Source of the DNA: Nitrospira sp.
GTDB lineage: Bacteria > Nitrospirota > Nitrospiria > Nitrospirales > Nitrospiraceae
Reading direction: 5' to 3'
NCBI GenBank assembly: GCA_005116945.1
Contig: SWDH01000038.1
Coordinates: forward strand, 54,122-105,477
Length of the DNA: 51,356 nt
A program made the position numbers and the translations under genes. Below the pieces are notes generated by a model, which saw nothing but the letters and a program-made list of their open reading frames with translations, was not told where the DNA came from and ran no database searches. Position 1 is the first letter of the stretch. Each line of letters opens with the position of its first letter. Shown here one piece after another: positions 26,400 through 39,817 of the stretch.

Positions 26400-27725
26400 A
26401 TGTCAGCACGCAGTCGTATTGGTCTAGGAATAGGCATGTGTGCCATGGTCTCGCTGCTGGGCGGCAATGCAGTCTCCGCTGCAGATGCAGACTCCATCTG
26501 GAAGGACTTAGGGATTAAGCTTTCCGGAGCGGTAGATACGACCTATACACAGAATTTCAATAACCCCAACACGAACATCAATTCACTGCGTATTTTCGAT
26601 ACGCAGGCCAACTCGTTTGTGCCGCAAGTGGCGCAGTTCATGGTGGAACGGCAGGCAGTGGCCAGCGGCAGTGCCATGGATCGGGTGGGCTTTCGCGCGC
26701 GGGTCAATTTTGGAGCCCAATCCAGGTTTTCTCGGGCTCGAACGAATTACCAACCCGGCACAGATAACAATGAGCTGGATGTGCATGAACTCTATGGAGA
26801 GTATATCGCTCCGATCGGCAACGGCCTGAAGATTCAAGCCGGAAAGATCAATACATTGATCGGGCTCGAGGTGATCAACAGCTGGGAGAATCCCAGCATT
26901 TCCCGCAGCTGGACATTCGGTCTGGCACAAGCCTTCACGACCACCGGCATCCGGTTCACCTATCCGTTTTCATCATGGGGGACCGCAGCCATCGGACTCA
27001 TCAATGGCTGGGACAACATTGAGGACAATAACAGGGGCAAATCCTTCGAATATAAAGTGGACCTGACGCCGCACGAAAAGTTCGGATTTGCCGTGTATGG
27101 TTCCTACGGGCCCGAACAGTCGAATGGCAATGCTGGCGGTGGTAATGCAGCCACTGGTGGCTGTACGCTCGGTAACCCCGGGTGCGATCCTACGGGTAAA
27201 CGAACGGTGGTGGGAGCGCTCATCACGATCAAGCCGACCCCAATGGATACCCTGATCATCGAGCCCTATTACGGGAACGAGGGCAATGCGACGACGAACG
27301 CGGGGCAGCCATCCCGGAACGCACGCTGGAATGCGTTGTTGGCCTATTACACGCATGACTTCAATGATCAAAACCAGCCCCATGCGTTCAGATTCTCGGC
27401 TCGTGGCGAAATCTTCGAAGATGCCGGCGGGGTTCGTACCTGCATCGGCGGCAATAACTTCAACGGTGGTGCCAATGCCTGTGCGACCGCGCCAGCCGGT
27501 GGTTTTTCAACGACTGCTCCTCTCTTTAATACGGCAACGGGTGGGGGGACTCGTCAGACCCTTTGGGGCGGGACCTTCACGCTCCAATACAAGCCGGCTC
27601 CGTCTCTCATCACGAGGGTGGAATTCCGGTACGACAAGTCGGACCAGAATGTGTTTCTCCGAGGTGCCGGTGAGGGAATCAACAATCAACAGACTCTGGG
27701 ATTCCAAGTGGTCTACCTGTTCTAA
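26400..27725 (+). CDS. Outer-membrane beta-barrel porin (tandem copy 2)
   Basis: A 441-residue porin, nearly the same protein as the gene at 24855-26186; the signal peptide, most strands and the C-terminus are shared. Differences cluster in predicted loops (NGNAGGGNAATGGC against NGNATVGNALTGAC, and the ACATAPAGGFSTT region). AGGGAGG lies seven bases ahead of the start. It has its own leader with a different spacing of the ANTAR hairpins, so the two copies may respond differently to the same regulator. A strong hairpin follows. Confidence 0.85.
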   Translation: MSARSRIGLGIGMCAMVSLLGGNAVSAADADSIWKDLGIKLSGAVDTTYTQNFNNPNTNINSLRIFDTQANSFVPQVAQFMVERQAVASGSAMDRVGFRARVNFGAQSRFSRARTNYQPGTDNNELDVHELYGEYIAPIGNGLKIQAGKINTLIGLEVINSWENPSISRSWTFGLAQAFTTTGIRFTYPFSSWGTAAIGLINGWDNIEDNNRGKSFEYKVDLTPHEKFGFAVYGSYGPEQSNGNAGGGNAATGGCTLGNPGCDPTGKRTVVGALITIKPTPMDTLIIEPYYGNEGNATTNAGQPSRNARWNALLAYYTHDFNDQNQPHAFRFSARGEIFEDAGGVRTCIGGNNFNGGANACATAPAGGFSTTAPLFNTATGGGTRQTLWGGTFTLQYKPAPSLITRVEFRYDKSDQNVFLRGAGEGINNQQTLGFQVVYLF

Positions 27726-27761
27726 GAGCGGGAAGACAGTCATCGGTTGAATGGTTACAGA

Positions 27762-27799
27762 GCGCTCCCTTCGTGGACTGGTCCACGAAGGGAGCGCTT
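27762..27799 (+). terminator. Strong hairpin after tandem porins
   Basis: AGCGCTCCCTTCGTGGAC and GTCCACGAAGGGAGCGCT are perfectly complementary over 18 bp with only TG between them. There is a short T pair but no long T-run. It probably marks the end of the porin transcript or protects its 3' end. Confidence 0.6.
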
Positions 27800-27901
27800 A
27801 CTAGAAGCGCCGCTGACCATGTCGGCTCGGGCATGGCTGGTAGGCTGCGAGGGTTATGGTCGATTATTGTGACGTGGTGCAACAAGCAGTCAAACAGTGA
27901 A

Positions 27902-27925
27902 GGGCTGAGTTCGCGCGCTCAGCTC
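27902..27925 (+). promoter_or_regulatory. Hairpin upstream of amt
   Basis: GGGCTGAG-TTCGCGCG-CTCAGCTC forms an 8-bp stem (one G-U pair) about 155 bases before the amt start. I see no promoter I would defend in the 27800-28079 gap, and no ANTAR hexaloop. Confidence 0.35.
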
Positions 27926-28079
27926 TCGCGCGGGCAGGCGCCGCAGTTCAATCTAACGAAGAAATGTGCTCTCAGCATAGTTGAAGGGGGAGCGTGAGAC
28001 AACTAGGGGGGCCGCTCAGAAGATTCCAACGCACGTTTTGTCAACCTCGTCCTGAACCAGGGGATGAAAGGATACACAT

Positions 28080-29453
28080 ATGTCATCGCATATGATGAGC
28101 AGTATGAAGAAGATTCTGCCGGTCCTCCTGATCTGCTGTACTGTTATGTTGGTAGGAGGGGCTGGGCTGTATGTGCCGGATGTGGCTGCGCAGGCGCCGG
28201 CCGCGGAAGCTGCGCCGGCTGCACTCAAGGTCGATACGGGGGACACCGCATGGATTCTCGCCTCCTCGGCGCTGGTGATGATGATGACGCTGCCGGGGCT
28301 GGCGCTCTTCTATGGAGGACTCACCAGGCAAAAGAATATCCTGAGTACGGTTTTGCATAGCTTTATCTGTCTCTGTCTCGCCAGCATAGCCTGGGTGTTG
28401 TTCGGATATAGCCTTTCGTTTGGTCCCGACGTCGGTGGGTTCATCGGGAACTTCGATTGGGCAGGATTGCGTGGGATAGGAGCCGATCCCCATCCGGTCT
28501 ATGGTCCCACGATTCCTCACGAAGTCTTTATGATGTATCAGATGATGTTCGCCGCCATTACCCCGGCGCTGATGACCGGAGCCATTGCGGAACGCATCAG
28601 GTTCTCCTCGATGTTGTGGTTTCTCGGCATCTGGTCGATCGTGGTGTACTATCCTGTCTGCCATTGGATTTGGGGAGGTGGATGGTTGGCGCAGATGGGC
28701 GCATTAGACTTTGCCGGTGGCGCAGTCGTGCACGTCAGTTCCGCCACGTCCGCCCTGGTCGCCTGCATTATGCTCGGAAAGCGTATGGGCTATCCGAATA
28801 CGCCGATGCCTCCGCATAACCTCCCTGTCATGTTATTGGGTGCGGGTCTGCTCTGGTTCGGCTGGTTCGGGTTCAACGCGGGCAGTGCGTTGGGTGCGAA
28901 TGGGCTGGCGGCCAGCGCGTTTGTGGCGACCCACATTGCAGCCTGTGTTGCAACGGTGGTGTGGATGCTGATCGAGTGGATGCACCGTGGGAAGCCCACC
29001 GCGCTCGGTTGCGCGACCGGGGCGATCGCTGGTCTGGCCACCATTACCCCTGCTGCCGGGTTTGTCGGATTGTTCGGGGCGATCATGATCGGTATCGCTG
29101 CTGGAATCGTTTGCTATATCTGTGTCAGTCTCCTGAAGCCGGCCCTGGGTTTCGACGATTCGCTCGATGTGGTGGGGGTTCACGGTGTGGGCGGAGCGCT
29201 CGGTCTCGTTGGGGCAGGCTTATTTGCCTCGAAGGCGATCAATGCTGCCGGGAACGATGGGCTGTTCTTTGGCAATCCAAAACTTCTCATGGTTCAGCTC
29301 ATTATGATCGGCGCGGTGGCGGGCTTTTCTATGATCTGTACCTGGATTATTCTCAAAATAATCGATGTGATCATGGGTCTGCGTGTGACGCAGGATGAAG
29401 AGCAGGAAGGCTTGGATATCAGTCAGCACGGTGAAAAGGCCTATCACGTGTAA
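28080..29453 (+). CDS. amt: Ammonium transporter
   Basis: A 457-residue Amt-family channel with an N-terminal signal-like hydrophobic segment and about eleven membrane spans. Family marks: TAWILASSALVMMMTLPGLA, FMMYQMMFAAITPALMTGAIA, and the twin histidines of the conduction pore in DFAGGAVVHVSSA and VVGVHGVGGALG. AAAGG precedes ATG 28080. It sits directly upstream of glnB, the usual arrangement in which the PII protein gates the channel. The AmtB-type signatures argue against an Rh-type protein. Confidence 0.95.
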   Translation: MSSHMMSSMKKILPVLLICCTVMLVGGAGLYVPDVAAQAPAAEAAPAALKVDTGDTAWILASSALVMMMTLPGLALFYGGLTRQKNILSTVLHSFICLCLASIAWVLFGYSLSFGPDVGGFIGNFDWAGLRGIGADPHPVYGPTIPHEVFMMYQMMFAAITPALMTGAIAERIRFSSMLWFLGIWSIVVYYPVCHWIWGGGWLAQMGALDFAGGAVVHVSSATSALVACIMLGKRMGYPNTPMPPHNLPVMLLGAGLLWFGWFGFNAGSALGANGLAASAFVATHIAACVATVVWMLIEWMHRGKPTALGCATGAIAGLATITPAAGFVGLFGAIMIGIAAGIVCYICVSLLKPALGFDDSLDVVGVHGVGGALGLVGAGLFASKAINAAGNDGLFFGNPKLLMVQLIMIGAVAGFSMICTWIILKIIDVIMGLRVTQDEEQEGLDISQHGEKAYHV

Positions 29454-29484
29454 TAGCGGGCCTATGATACAATCGACGAAATAA

Positions 29485-32645
<3,161 letters not shown>

Positions 32646-32669
32646 ATCGGGCGTATAAGGAGGACAGGA

Positions 32670-34079
32670 ATGAATCCCCGCGAGGTATTGGAGTTTGCGA
32701 AGAAGCATAAAGTCCAGATGGTGGACTTAAAGTTTGTGGACCTGATCGGCACCTGGCAACACTTTTCCATTCCTGTGGAAGAGCTGACTGAAGGGTTGTT
32801 TAAAGATGGGTCCGGGTTGGATGGTTCGTCGATAAGGGGCTGGAAAGCGATCAACGACAGCGACCTGCTGATGATTCCCGATTCGTCAGCGGTCTGCATC
32901 GATCCATTTTGCGCGGTGCCGACACTAAGCCTCGTCGGCAACATTGTCGATCCGATTACGCGCGAGCCCTATGATCGCGATTCGCGGTTTGTGGCGCAGA
33001 AGGCGGAGAAATATCTCCAGAGCACCAAGATCGGCGACACCTCTTATTGGGGGCCGGAGGCGGAGTTCTTCCTCTTCGATCATGTCCGGTACGATCAGAC
33101 GGGCCACAGCGGCTTCTACTTCATCGATTCCGAAGAGGGCGCCTGGAACATCGGACAGGAAGGCCATAACTTGGGCGGGAAAATCCGCCACAAGGAAGGC
33201 TATTTCCCCGTGCCTCCGACCGACACACAACAAGACATCCGTACCGAGATGGTTCTAGAGATGCAAAAGGTCGGGATTTCCGTCGAGAAACATCATCACG
33301 AGACGGCGACGGCGGGTCAGGCTGAAATCGATATCCGATTTGGTTCGCTGGTCAAAACCGCAGACCAATTGATGATGTACAAATACATCGTCAAGAATGT
33401 CGCTCGCCGCCATGGTAAGACTGCGACCTTTATGCCCAAGCCGATCTTCGGGGACAACGGGACCGGGATGCATACGCATCAGAGCATCTGGAAAGACGGG
33501 AAGCCGCTGTTTGCGGGAAAGGAATATGCCGGCATCTCGCAACTCTGTCTCTATTATATCGGAGGCATTTTAAAGCACGCCCCGGCGCTGGCGGCGTTTA
33601 CGAATCCGACGACAAATTCCTACAAGCGGCTCACCCCTGGGTACGAGGCGCCGGTTCTGTTGGCCTATTCCAGCAGGAATCGTTCTGCGGGCGTCCGGAT
33701 TCCCATGTACTCTCCGAGCCCGAAAGCCAAACGGATCGAGGTGCGCTTCCCCGACCCAACCGCGAACCCGTACCTCGCCTTTTCTGCCATGCTCATGGCA
33801 GGGTTGGACGGGATCGAGAACAAGATCAATCCCGGCGAGCCGGCAGAGAAGGACCTCTACGACCTGGAGCCTGAGGAAGCGGCGTCCATCCGCACAATGC
33901 CGGGCAGTCTCGACGAAGCATTGCGCAACCTCGAACAGGACCATCAGTTTCTCCTCAAGGGCGGGGTCTTCAGCAAGGACCTGATCGAGGCCTGGATCAG
34001 CTACAAGCGCAAAAAGGAAGTCGATCCCATGCGGTTGCGCCCGCATCCGTATGAGTATGTGCTGTATTACGACGTGTAG
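32670..34079 (+). CDS. glnA: Glutamine synthetase type I
   Basis: A 469-residue GSI enzyme fixing ammonium onto glutamate. Marks: [25 protein letters not shown], the ATP-binding [28 protein letters not shown] and Tyr397 in KDLYDL, the adenylylation site of GSI-beta enzymes. Length and Tyr position equal those of the enterobacterial enzyme. A strong AAGGAGG precedes the start. Its presumed modifying enzyme GlnE appears truncated just downstream, which raises the question of whether adenylylation still works. Confidence 0.97.
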   Translation: MNPREVLEFAKKHKVQMVDLKFVDLIGTWQHFSIPVEELTEGLFKDGSGLDGSSIRGWKAINDSDLLMIPDSSAVCIDPFCAVPTLSLVGNIVDPITREPYDRDSRFVAQKAEKYLQSTKIGDTSYWGPEAEFFLFDHVRYDQTGHSGFYFIDSEEGAWNIGQEGHNLGGKIRHKEGYFPVPPTDTQQDIRTEMVLEMQKVGISVEKHHHETATAGQAEIDIRFGSLVKTADQLMMYKYIVKNVARRHGKTATFMPKPIFGDNGTGMHTHQSIWKDGKPLFAGKEYAGISQLCLYYIGGILKHAPALAAFTNPTTNSYKRLTPGYEAPVLLAYSSRNRSAGVRIPMYSPSPKAKRIEVRFPDPTANPYLAFSAMLMAGLDGIENKINPGEPAEKDLYDLEPEEAASIRTMPGSLDEALRNLEQDHQFLLKGGVFSKDLIEAWISYKRKKEVDPMRLRPHPYEYVLYYDV

Positions 34080-34153
34080 AACGATGCTGCGAGACTAGTG
34101 GGACGCGCGGGAAAAGCGCGACGAGGTTAGGCTCTCGACCCAAGCAATACGAT

Positions 34154-34194
34154 AACGGCGTCCGTCTCTCGACAAGGAGGCGGCCGCCGTTTTT
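34154..34194 (+). terminator. Intrinsic terminator after glnA
   Basis: AACGGCG (34154-34160) pairs with CGCCGTT (34185-34191), followed by a T-rich stretch. It lies about 75 bases after the glnA stop and fits the end of the amt-glnB-glnD-glnA transcript. Confidence 0.75.
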
Positions 34195-34509
34195 CTTTCT
34201 CTTCCGAAGGTTTTCCTCTCTTTACCTTGTCGTTAGGGGAGTGGCCAAGGCTGCCACTCGACTGCGCGCAGCATTCTCACTCGCCCAACCCCGAGCACGC
34301 CGGGACGCGCTCTTGCCACAAGCGAGCACAGTCTTACCCTGCGCGTTCTGCGAGCAAGGAGGGTACCTGGCTGCTCCCTCCCAGCTTGCACACCTTCCTT
34401 CATGGGAGGGTGATCTGTTTGTTCTCTCAATTGCGCGCGTCCAACGAGGGCCTTCTAAGGCGCGCGTTGCGCGGGCACAAGAGAACAACAGGCTACCCTC
34501 CCGCTCCCC
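34195..34509. repeat. GC-rich intergenic repeats after glnA
   Basis: No gene is supported. It contains TGCGCGTTCTGCGAGCAAGG near 34341, the inverse of a motif in the urtE-ureA gap. GCGCGCGTCCAACGAGGGCC near 34436 recurs in inverse orientation after purC (about 43785). The many GCGCGC/GGTACC-like stretches point to a small family of dispersed intergenic elements. Confidence 0.5.
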
Positions 34510-36372
34510 TCACAACGCTCCGAATGTCCGTTCGTAGAAAGTTTTGGTGAGTGTCATGTGCTGTTGGATGTCAGACTGTAATTCTCGTGCGCCGGCTCGC
34601 CAGTCGTCTCGTGTATAGCCGATGCGGCGAGCAAGGCTGACGAACTCTTCTGAATCCGGAGGAGGGAGGACAAGGTCTTTGGTGTTTCCCCTGACCATGC
34701 GTAATCCGTCGACTAAAATCCGGGAGAAGATATAGGCTTTTCGAAGACCGGCTCCATCGGTGCGCGCGATCAACCCCGCATTCACCAAGGCAGCGAGTGC
34801 CTGCAGGGTATTGGGCGTATGTAGACCAGGGTGCTTATGGCCATGCATGACTTGGAGATACTGCGCGGTATATTCAATATCAATGAGCCCTCCTGCGCTG
34901 TACTTCACGTTGACCTTGCCTGGAGCGACCAGTTGTTTGAGCTGTTGTCTCCTGAGCTCTAGTGCTGCGGGAATGTCCCAGGGGGTGTCTCCGTAGACGA
35001 AAGAGTCCCGGTGTGTTTCCAGTTTATGGCTCAGGGTGGAGTTGCCGGCGATATGTCGTAATTTGATCAGGGCTTGCCGCTCAAACGGCGCGGCTAGGCC
35101 AATTGGGCTGTAGTATCGGCAGATCTCCTCGAACGCATTAGCGAGTGCGCCCTTGCCTCCGTGCGGTCGAAGCCGGACATCGATACGAAAGATGCCTTCC
35201 TGCTTAGCCTCGATCCACCCCAAAAGCTCCTGGGCCAGCCGTTCGAAGTATTCGCTATTCTCAATTTCGTTCTTGCCATTGGTGTTGCCGGATCCACCGT
35301 AGACGAACAGGACTTCGATGTCTGAGGCGTAGCCGAGTTCTCGCCCTCCGAATTTTCCAAGTCCCAAGATGGCGATGGGGCAGGGTTTTCCGTTGGCAAG
35401 CCGTGGGACTCCATACGATTGTTCCAGCTTGGCGCTGCAGTCTGCGAGGCTCCGTTCCATGATGACTTCTGCCAGTTCCGTGAGTGCGAGCGAAAAGTCT
35501 GGGAAATTGCTTGAAGGTTCGACGATGTGCTTGATGTCGATCCGGAACATCTCACGGTCTTTAAACCAGTTCAAGGCGTCTTTTCTCGCTTCGTCTGTTT
35601 TGGCGTGAGCGACCAGACGGCCAAGCTCTTTCCGGAGGGTCGCCTGCGGCTTGATCAGAGGGGCATCCCGGTATTCTGTGAGCAGCGGTAGGAGGTTGTC
35701 ATGCTGGCGTCGGAGAAAATCCTCCCAGAGGAAGTCACTGGCGCCGAGCAGTTGTGCGAGCAACGGAAAGGTTTTTTTGTCGCTGACGAAGTCGAGTGCC
35801 TGGTTTTTGCTCTTCTTGCCCTGGTCCTTCACGATGAGATCCAGGAACTGATCGAACGATGCGAGCGCCTTCGCCGGGTCGGACGCCCAAGTCAAGGCAT
35901 GTGTGAATTGTTTGATGAGCACAGCGGTCAGCCGTAGTTGCTGTTGATCGGCAGAGTCGGTCAGCTTCTGTCCATCGCGATTCCTGACGAAGAAACGATC
36001 GTGCAGCTTGGCGCCGTCGCATTCGATTTGGGCCTTGGTGATATATATGTTGCGCATGGCCAGGGCATTCGCCAGCGCATAGAGGAACGCCGGCGTATCA
36101 TCCGATTGGATGTCCATGATCGTGTCAGTCGGTGACTGGCTGTTGTCGAAGGTAATCTGCACCGTATCCAGCAGGCCGGTAAAGGCGCTTCGCTGCTTGT
36201 CCAATCGTTCAACGAGACGGCGGTTGACATATTGGCGGGTCTCTTCGTACTGACCGGTGTCCAGCAGTTGAACAACCTCGCTGATGGTCTGTCGGAGGGT
36301 ATGATGTTGCGGTACGGGAAAGCCCGCGGTCAGCGAGCAGCTTCGTGTCTGGAGCGAATCCTTCTCGCTCAA
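34510..36372 (-). pseudogene. glnE: Glutamine synthetase adenylyltransferase-like gene, 5'-truncated
   Basis: A 620-codon frame. Homologous sequence begins only at about residue 17 (GFPVPQHHTLRQTISE); the first codons are out-of-frame reading of the sigma-factor gene. An ACT-like segment follows (TPAFLYALANALAMRNIYIT), then one GlnE-type nucleotidyltransferase domain with LGLGKFGGRELGYASDIEVL, FRIDVRLRPHGGKGALANAF and KYSAGGLIDIEYTAQYLQ. Known GlnE proteins have two such catalytic domains in roughly 950 residues, so an N-terminal half seems missing. The frame is otherwise intact for more than 600 codons, so a shortened protein from an internal start or the TTG at 36372 is possible. Confidence 0.6.
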
Positions 36373-36949
36373 GTTTGGCCTTCTCTTTTTTGAGGTTATA
36401 GAACAGCTTCCGTTGATCCTGGGTCGTCCCGATCTTGACCAGTCGATAGTTGTTCAGCAAATAGCGAAGGATGTAGGCCCGGGACCACCAGGCCGCATAG
36501 GCGTAAAAGCGCACGTTCTTCGACGGGTCGAACTTTTTGATGGCATGCATCAGTCCGACATTACCTTCTTGGATGAGGTCCATGTGGTCGGCGCCAGTGT
36601 GGAGATATTCGGCGGCAATTGAGATGGACACGCGCAGGTTGGCCATGATGAGCTTGACGGCGGCATCCCGGCTACCTTGGACTTTATATTCATGGAAGAG
36701 GCGCAGCTCTTCTTCTTTGGAGAGGTAGGGGTGGAGACGGACCTCGGCCAAGTATTGCTGAAGGGCCGTGACCGGTACCACGGCGGTGGAATCGGCGGTG
36801 TGAGGATCTTCCTTGGCTATACGGTGAGAGGCCTCAGGAGGCAGACCGATCTCGGCGATCTCTTCATCGGACGGACCGAGGACCTCCGGCTCGATGGGTT
36901 CTTCGTTGAGATCCTTCTTGCGGGGACACATCGCTGTCGAGATTATCAT
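36209..36949 (-). pseudogene. Heat-shock-type sigma-70 factor, 3'-truncated
   Basis: Sigma region 1.2/2 is clear: TALQQYLAEVRLHPYLSKEE, ISIAAEYLHTGADHMDLIQE, GNVGLMHAIKKFDPSKNVRF, YAYAAWWSRAYILRYLLNNY. The RpoH-like VKIGTTQDQRKLFYNLKKEK follows. After DTKLLA (about residue 206, position about 36330) the sequence stops looking like a sigma factor and becomes an out-of-frame copy of the glnE-like gene, ending at 36209. Regions 3 and 4, including the -35-binding helix-turn-helix, are absent. A single deletion between the two genes explains both truncations; a misassembly would look the same. Confidence 0.7.
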
Positions 36950-36960
36950 AAGATCCTGTA

Positions 36961-36998
36961 GCCTGGGTGTTGAAAAAGTCAGCCGACGATCGTTCTCT
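36961..36998 (+). repeat. Half copy F of the long palindrome
   Basis: GCCTGGGTGTTGAAAAAGTC followed by CGTTCTC resembles the left arm and adjoining part of the family (compare 17994). The right arm is absent. It lies between the truncated sigma gene and the transporter gene. Confidence 0.55.
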
Positions 36999-37084
36999 TG
37001 CGCAAACGAAACAACGTCCCCTATGATGGCAGGACCTGGACAGACGCGACAGACATACCGAACACGCAGGGCGGATCAGATATT

Positions 37085-38284
37085 ATGGCGATTCTGGAAG
37101 TGTTACGGAGTGGGCATTGGCCATCCTTAGCTGGAGCGTGGTTGCATTTGACTGTCAGCTTCATGGTCTGGCTGTTGATCGGCGCGATGAGCATTTCGCT
37201 CGCGCAAGACCTTCAGCTGAGCGATCAGCAAGTGGCGTGGTTGGTGGCATTGCCGCTTCTTGGCGGGGCAGGCCTCAGAATGCTGGCGGGATGGAGCGCC
37301 GACTGGGTGGGTGCACGGCTCACTGCCTTCGTGATTCTCCTCGCGGAATTGGCTGCCTTGCTGTGGGGGTGGCTGGGTGTGTCCGGCTATCACGAGGCGT
37401 TGGTTTTTGCGTTGCTTCTTGGTGTTGCCGGCGCGAGTTTTGCGGTCTCGTTGCCGATCGCCGGGCGAGCCTATCCGCCGGCAGCGCAGGGGCTCGTATT
37501 AGGCCTGGCTGCATCAGCGAACGTCGGGACTGTCCTGATCCTGTTTCTTGCCCCGCGATGGGTTGCCGTGATGGATTGGCACCAGGTCTGCGCGGTGATG
37601 GCGAGCATTGTCGTCGTCACACTGGTGCTGTTCATGTTTCTTGTGCCGAAGAGGCAGTCGAACGTGCGGTCCAGTCGCGCCGAATGGTGGCGCACTGCGG
37701 CGGAACTCATCCGCCGCCGATCAGCCTATTGGCTCTGCTTCTTGTATGCCGTCACATTCGGCGGGTTTGTCGGGTTCTGCAGCCTGCTGCCTTTACTGTT
37801 GCACGACCTGTTTCAGCTGGATGCGGTCATGGCCGGCACCATCGCCGCAGTTTGTGGGCTGTTCGGTAGCCTGATTCGCCCTGTGGGGGGCTATGTTGCC
37901 GATCGGCTGGGGGGACTTCGGACCCTCTATTATGCCTTACCGGTCATTGTCGGGTCGTTGGTGGCCGTGACGAGTCCATCGCTTCCTGTGGCTGTGGCCA
38001 TGATGGCGCTCGCGACCGGCGCGATGGGATTTGGGAACGGCGCAGTCTTTCAATTAGTGGCTGAATGGTTTCCGAAAGACATCGGCCTGGCATCGGGTGT
38101 GGTGGGAGCGGCCGGTGGGTTCGGGGGATTTCTCTTGCCTATCGTGACCGCAACCATGAAGGGGTTTACCGAAAGCTACGATACGGGTCTCTGGCTCTTT
38201 GCGGGATGTGGTGTCTGTGCCTGGGGAACGGTGATCGTCGCATTGCGGAATCGAGTCGTCTCTGTGGCAGGATCGTCTTCCTGA
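37085..38284 (+). CDS. NarK-type nitrate/nitrite transporter (MFS)
   Basis: About 399 residues with twelve predicted membrane spans. Two nitrate/nitrite-porter-like motifs are visible: GASFAVSLPIAGRAYPPAAQ with the following GLAASANVGT, and GFGNGAVFQLVAEWFPKDIG with ASGVVGAAGGFGGF. ATG 37085 (MAILEVLRSGHWPSL) is preferred; a TTG at 36998 would add 29 hydrophilic residues partly encoded by the repeat. Direction of transport cannot be told. In a nitrite oxidiser it could bring in nitrite or export nitrate. Confidence 0.85.
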   Translation: MAILEVLRSGHWPSLAGAWLHLTVSFMVWLLIGAMSISLAQDLQLSDQQVAWLVALPLLGGAGLRMLAGWSADWVGARLTAFVILLAELAALLWGWLGVSGYHEALVFALLLGVAGASFAVSLPIAGRAYPPAAQGLVLGLAASANVGTVLILFLAPRWVAVMDWHQVCAVMASIVVVTLVLFMFLVPKRQSNVRSSRAEWWRTAAELIRRRSAYWLCFLYAVTFGGFVGFCSLLPLLLHDLFQLDAVMAGTIAAVCGLFGSLIRPVGGYVADRLGGLRTLYYALPVIVGSLVAVTSPSLPVAVAMMALATGAMGFGNGAVFQLVAEWFPKDIGLASGVVGAAGGFGGFLLPIVTATMKGFTESYDTGLWLFAGCGVCAWGTVIVALRNRVVSVAGSSS

Positions 38285-38390
38285 AGGAGATCCTTGTTGA
38301 TCGTGGCAGGCGAAAAAATCATGTTACATCTGCAAAGTTAAATGATAAATTGACCCTCCATTGAGAACGAATCACTGACGATCACATCGT

Positions 38391-39608
38391 ATGGGACCTA
38401 TGGCCACACCGTTTCATAGCATCGAAGATGCCATTCGAGACATCAAGCAGGGCAAACTCATCATCCTGGTGGATGACGAAGATCGCGAGAACGAAGGCGA
38501 TCTAGTTATGGCTGCCCAACACGTCACCCCGCAAGCCGTCAACTTCATGGCCCGCCATGCCCGAGGGTTGATCTGTCTTGCCCTGACGCCCCAGCGAGTG
38601 GAGGAACTCCATCTCCCGCAGCAGGCCGTGGAGAACACGGCAACCTTCGGCACGGCCTTTACGGTGTCGATCGATGCCAGGAAAGATATTACAACGGGCA
38701 TCTCGGCGGCGGATCGAGCCACGACGATTCATGTGGCAATTGATCCTAAGTCCAAACCTGGCGATCTGGCGCGACCTGGCCACATTTTTCCGCTCAAGGC
38801 GCAACAAGGCGGTGTGCTGAAGCGGGCGGGGCAGACGGAAGGGTCTGTCGATCTGGCGCGGTTGGCCGGGCTCATTCCTGCCGGCGTGATTTGCGAAATC
38901 ATGAACGAGGACGGCACGATGGCGCGCGTGCCGGAACTGGGGAAATTCGCGAAAGCGCACAAGTTGAAGATGGTGACGATCAAGGCGCTCATCGAATACC
39001 GCATGCAGCGGGAGCCCTTTGTGCGGAAGATGGCCAGTGCCCGGTTGCCGACAATGTTCGGCGATTTTGAAGCCGTGGCGTTCGAAAACGAATTAGATGG
39101 GGTCACGCACATTGCGCTGGTGAAAGGGCGTGTAGAGGGCGGTGATCCGACGCTGGTGCGCGTGCACTCAGGCTGTTTGACGGCCGATGCCCTTGGCTCG
39201 TTGCGATGCGATTGCCGGGATCAGTTACATAAAGCGATGGAGGTGATTCAAAAAGAAGGGCGAGGAGTACTGCTCTATTTGAATCAGGAAGGGCGTGGCA
39301 TCGGTTTACTTAACAAGATCAGAGCCTATGGGTTGCAAGATCAGGGGTGCGATACAGTGGAAGCGAATGCGAAATTGGGATTCAAGGCGGACCTGCGCGA
39401 CTATGGGGTTGGGGCGCAGATCCTCGTCAATCTCGGACTGCACCAGATCAAGCTCATCACAAATAATCCGCGCAAGATCGTCGGTATCGAAGGCTATGGA
39501 TTAAAGGTGGTGGAGCGTGTGTCGATCGAGATTCAGCCGCGCGCAGCGAACGTGCGGTATCTGCGCACGAAGAAGAATAAGATGGGGCACATTCTCAAGA
39601 AGGTATAA
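38391..39608 (+). CDS. ribBA: Bifunctional riboflavin protein RibBA
   Basis: A 405-residue fusion. N-terminal 3,4-dihydroxy-2-butanone-4-phosphate synthase has [15 protein letters not shown] and [21 protein letters not shown]-terminal GTP cyclohydrolase II has the zinc site [17 protein letters not shown] and [16 protein letters not shown] 38391 and ATG 38400 are both possible starts. No FMN riboswitch is recognisable in the 100 bases upstream. Followed by ribH and nusB in one direction, with a palindromic repeat right after the stop. Confidence 0.95.
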   Translation: MGPMATPFHSIEDAIRDIKQGKLIILVDDEDRENEGDLVMAAQHVTPQAVNFMARHARGLICLALTPQRVEELHLPQQAVENTATFGTAFTVSIDARKDITTGISAADRATTIHVAIDPKSKPGDLARPGHIFPLKAQQGGVLKRAGQTEGSVDLARLAGLIPAGVICEIMNEDGTMARVPELGKFAKAHKLKMVTIKALIEYRMQREPFVRKMASARLPTMFGDFEAVAFENELDGVTHIALVKGRVEGGDPTLVRVHSGCLTADALGSLRCDCRDQLHKAMEVIQKEGRGVLLYLNQEGRGIGLLNKIRAYGLQDQGCDTVEANAKLGFKADLRDYGVGAQILVNLGLHQIKLITNNPRKIVGIEGYGLKVVERVSIEIQPRAANVRYLRTKKNKMGHILKKV

Positions 39609-39609
39609 C

Positions 39610-39775
39610 GGCTGCTGAAAATGGCCCCCAGCTTCGTTTTCAGCTCAAAACGATCCTCAACGTACCCCACATGGGTAGAGAGCTGTCTTGGCAGCTCGGA
39701 GAGGGTGGGTGAGAAGGGAAACGCCTGCGGTCGTTTCTCTTCTGCGGCCTCGCTGGATGACCATTTTGAGCAGCC
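39610..39775 (+). repeat. Long imperfect palindrome, copy G, with internal insert (after ribBA)
   Basis: Arms GGCTGCTGAAAATGG and CCATTTTGAGCAGCC, beginning one base after the ribBA stop. The centre carries an extra block with GAGCTG-TCTTGG-CAGCTC, as in copy D. Confidence 0.8.
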
Positions 39776-39817
39776 TAATCAGAACGTCTTGGCTGAGTGG
39801 AAGGTGACTGTTAGTAC

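Noticed and set aside
27825-27852. Sigma-54-like promoter before amt (GG-N10-GC around CATGGCTGGTAGGCTGCG)
   Set aside because: Only the GG/GC spacing fits; the flanking bases match the consensus poorly and no NtrC site was seen.
38285-38390. FMN riboswitch before ribBA
   Set aside because: The gap is only about 100 bases and shows none of the conserved FMN-element segments.
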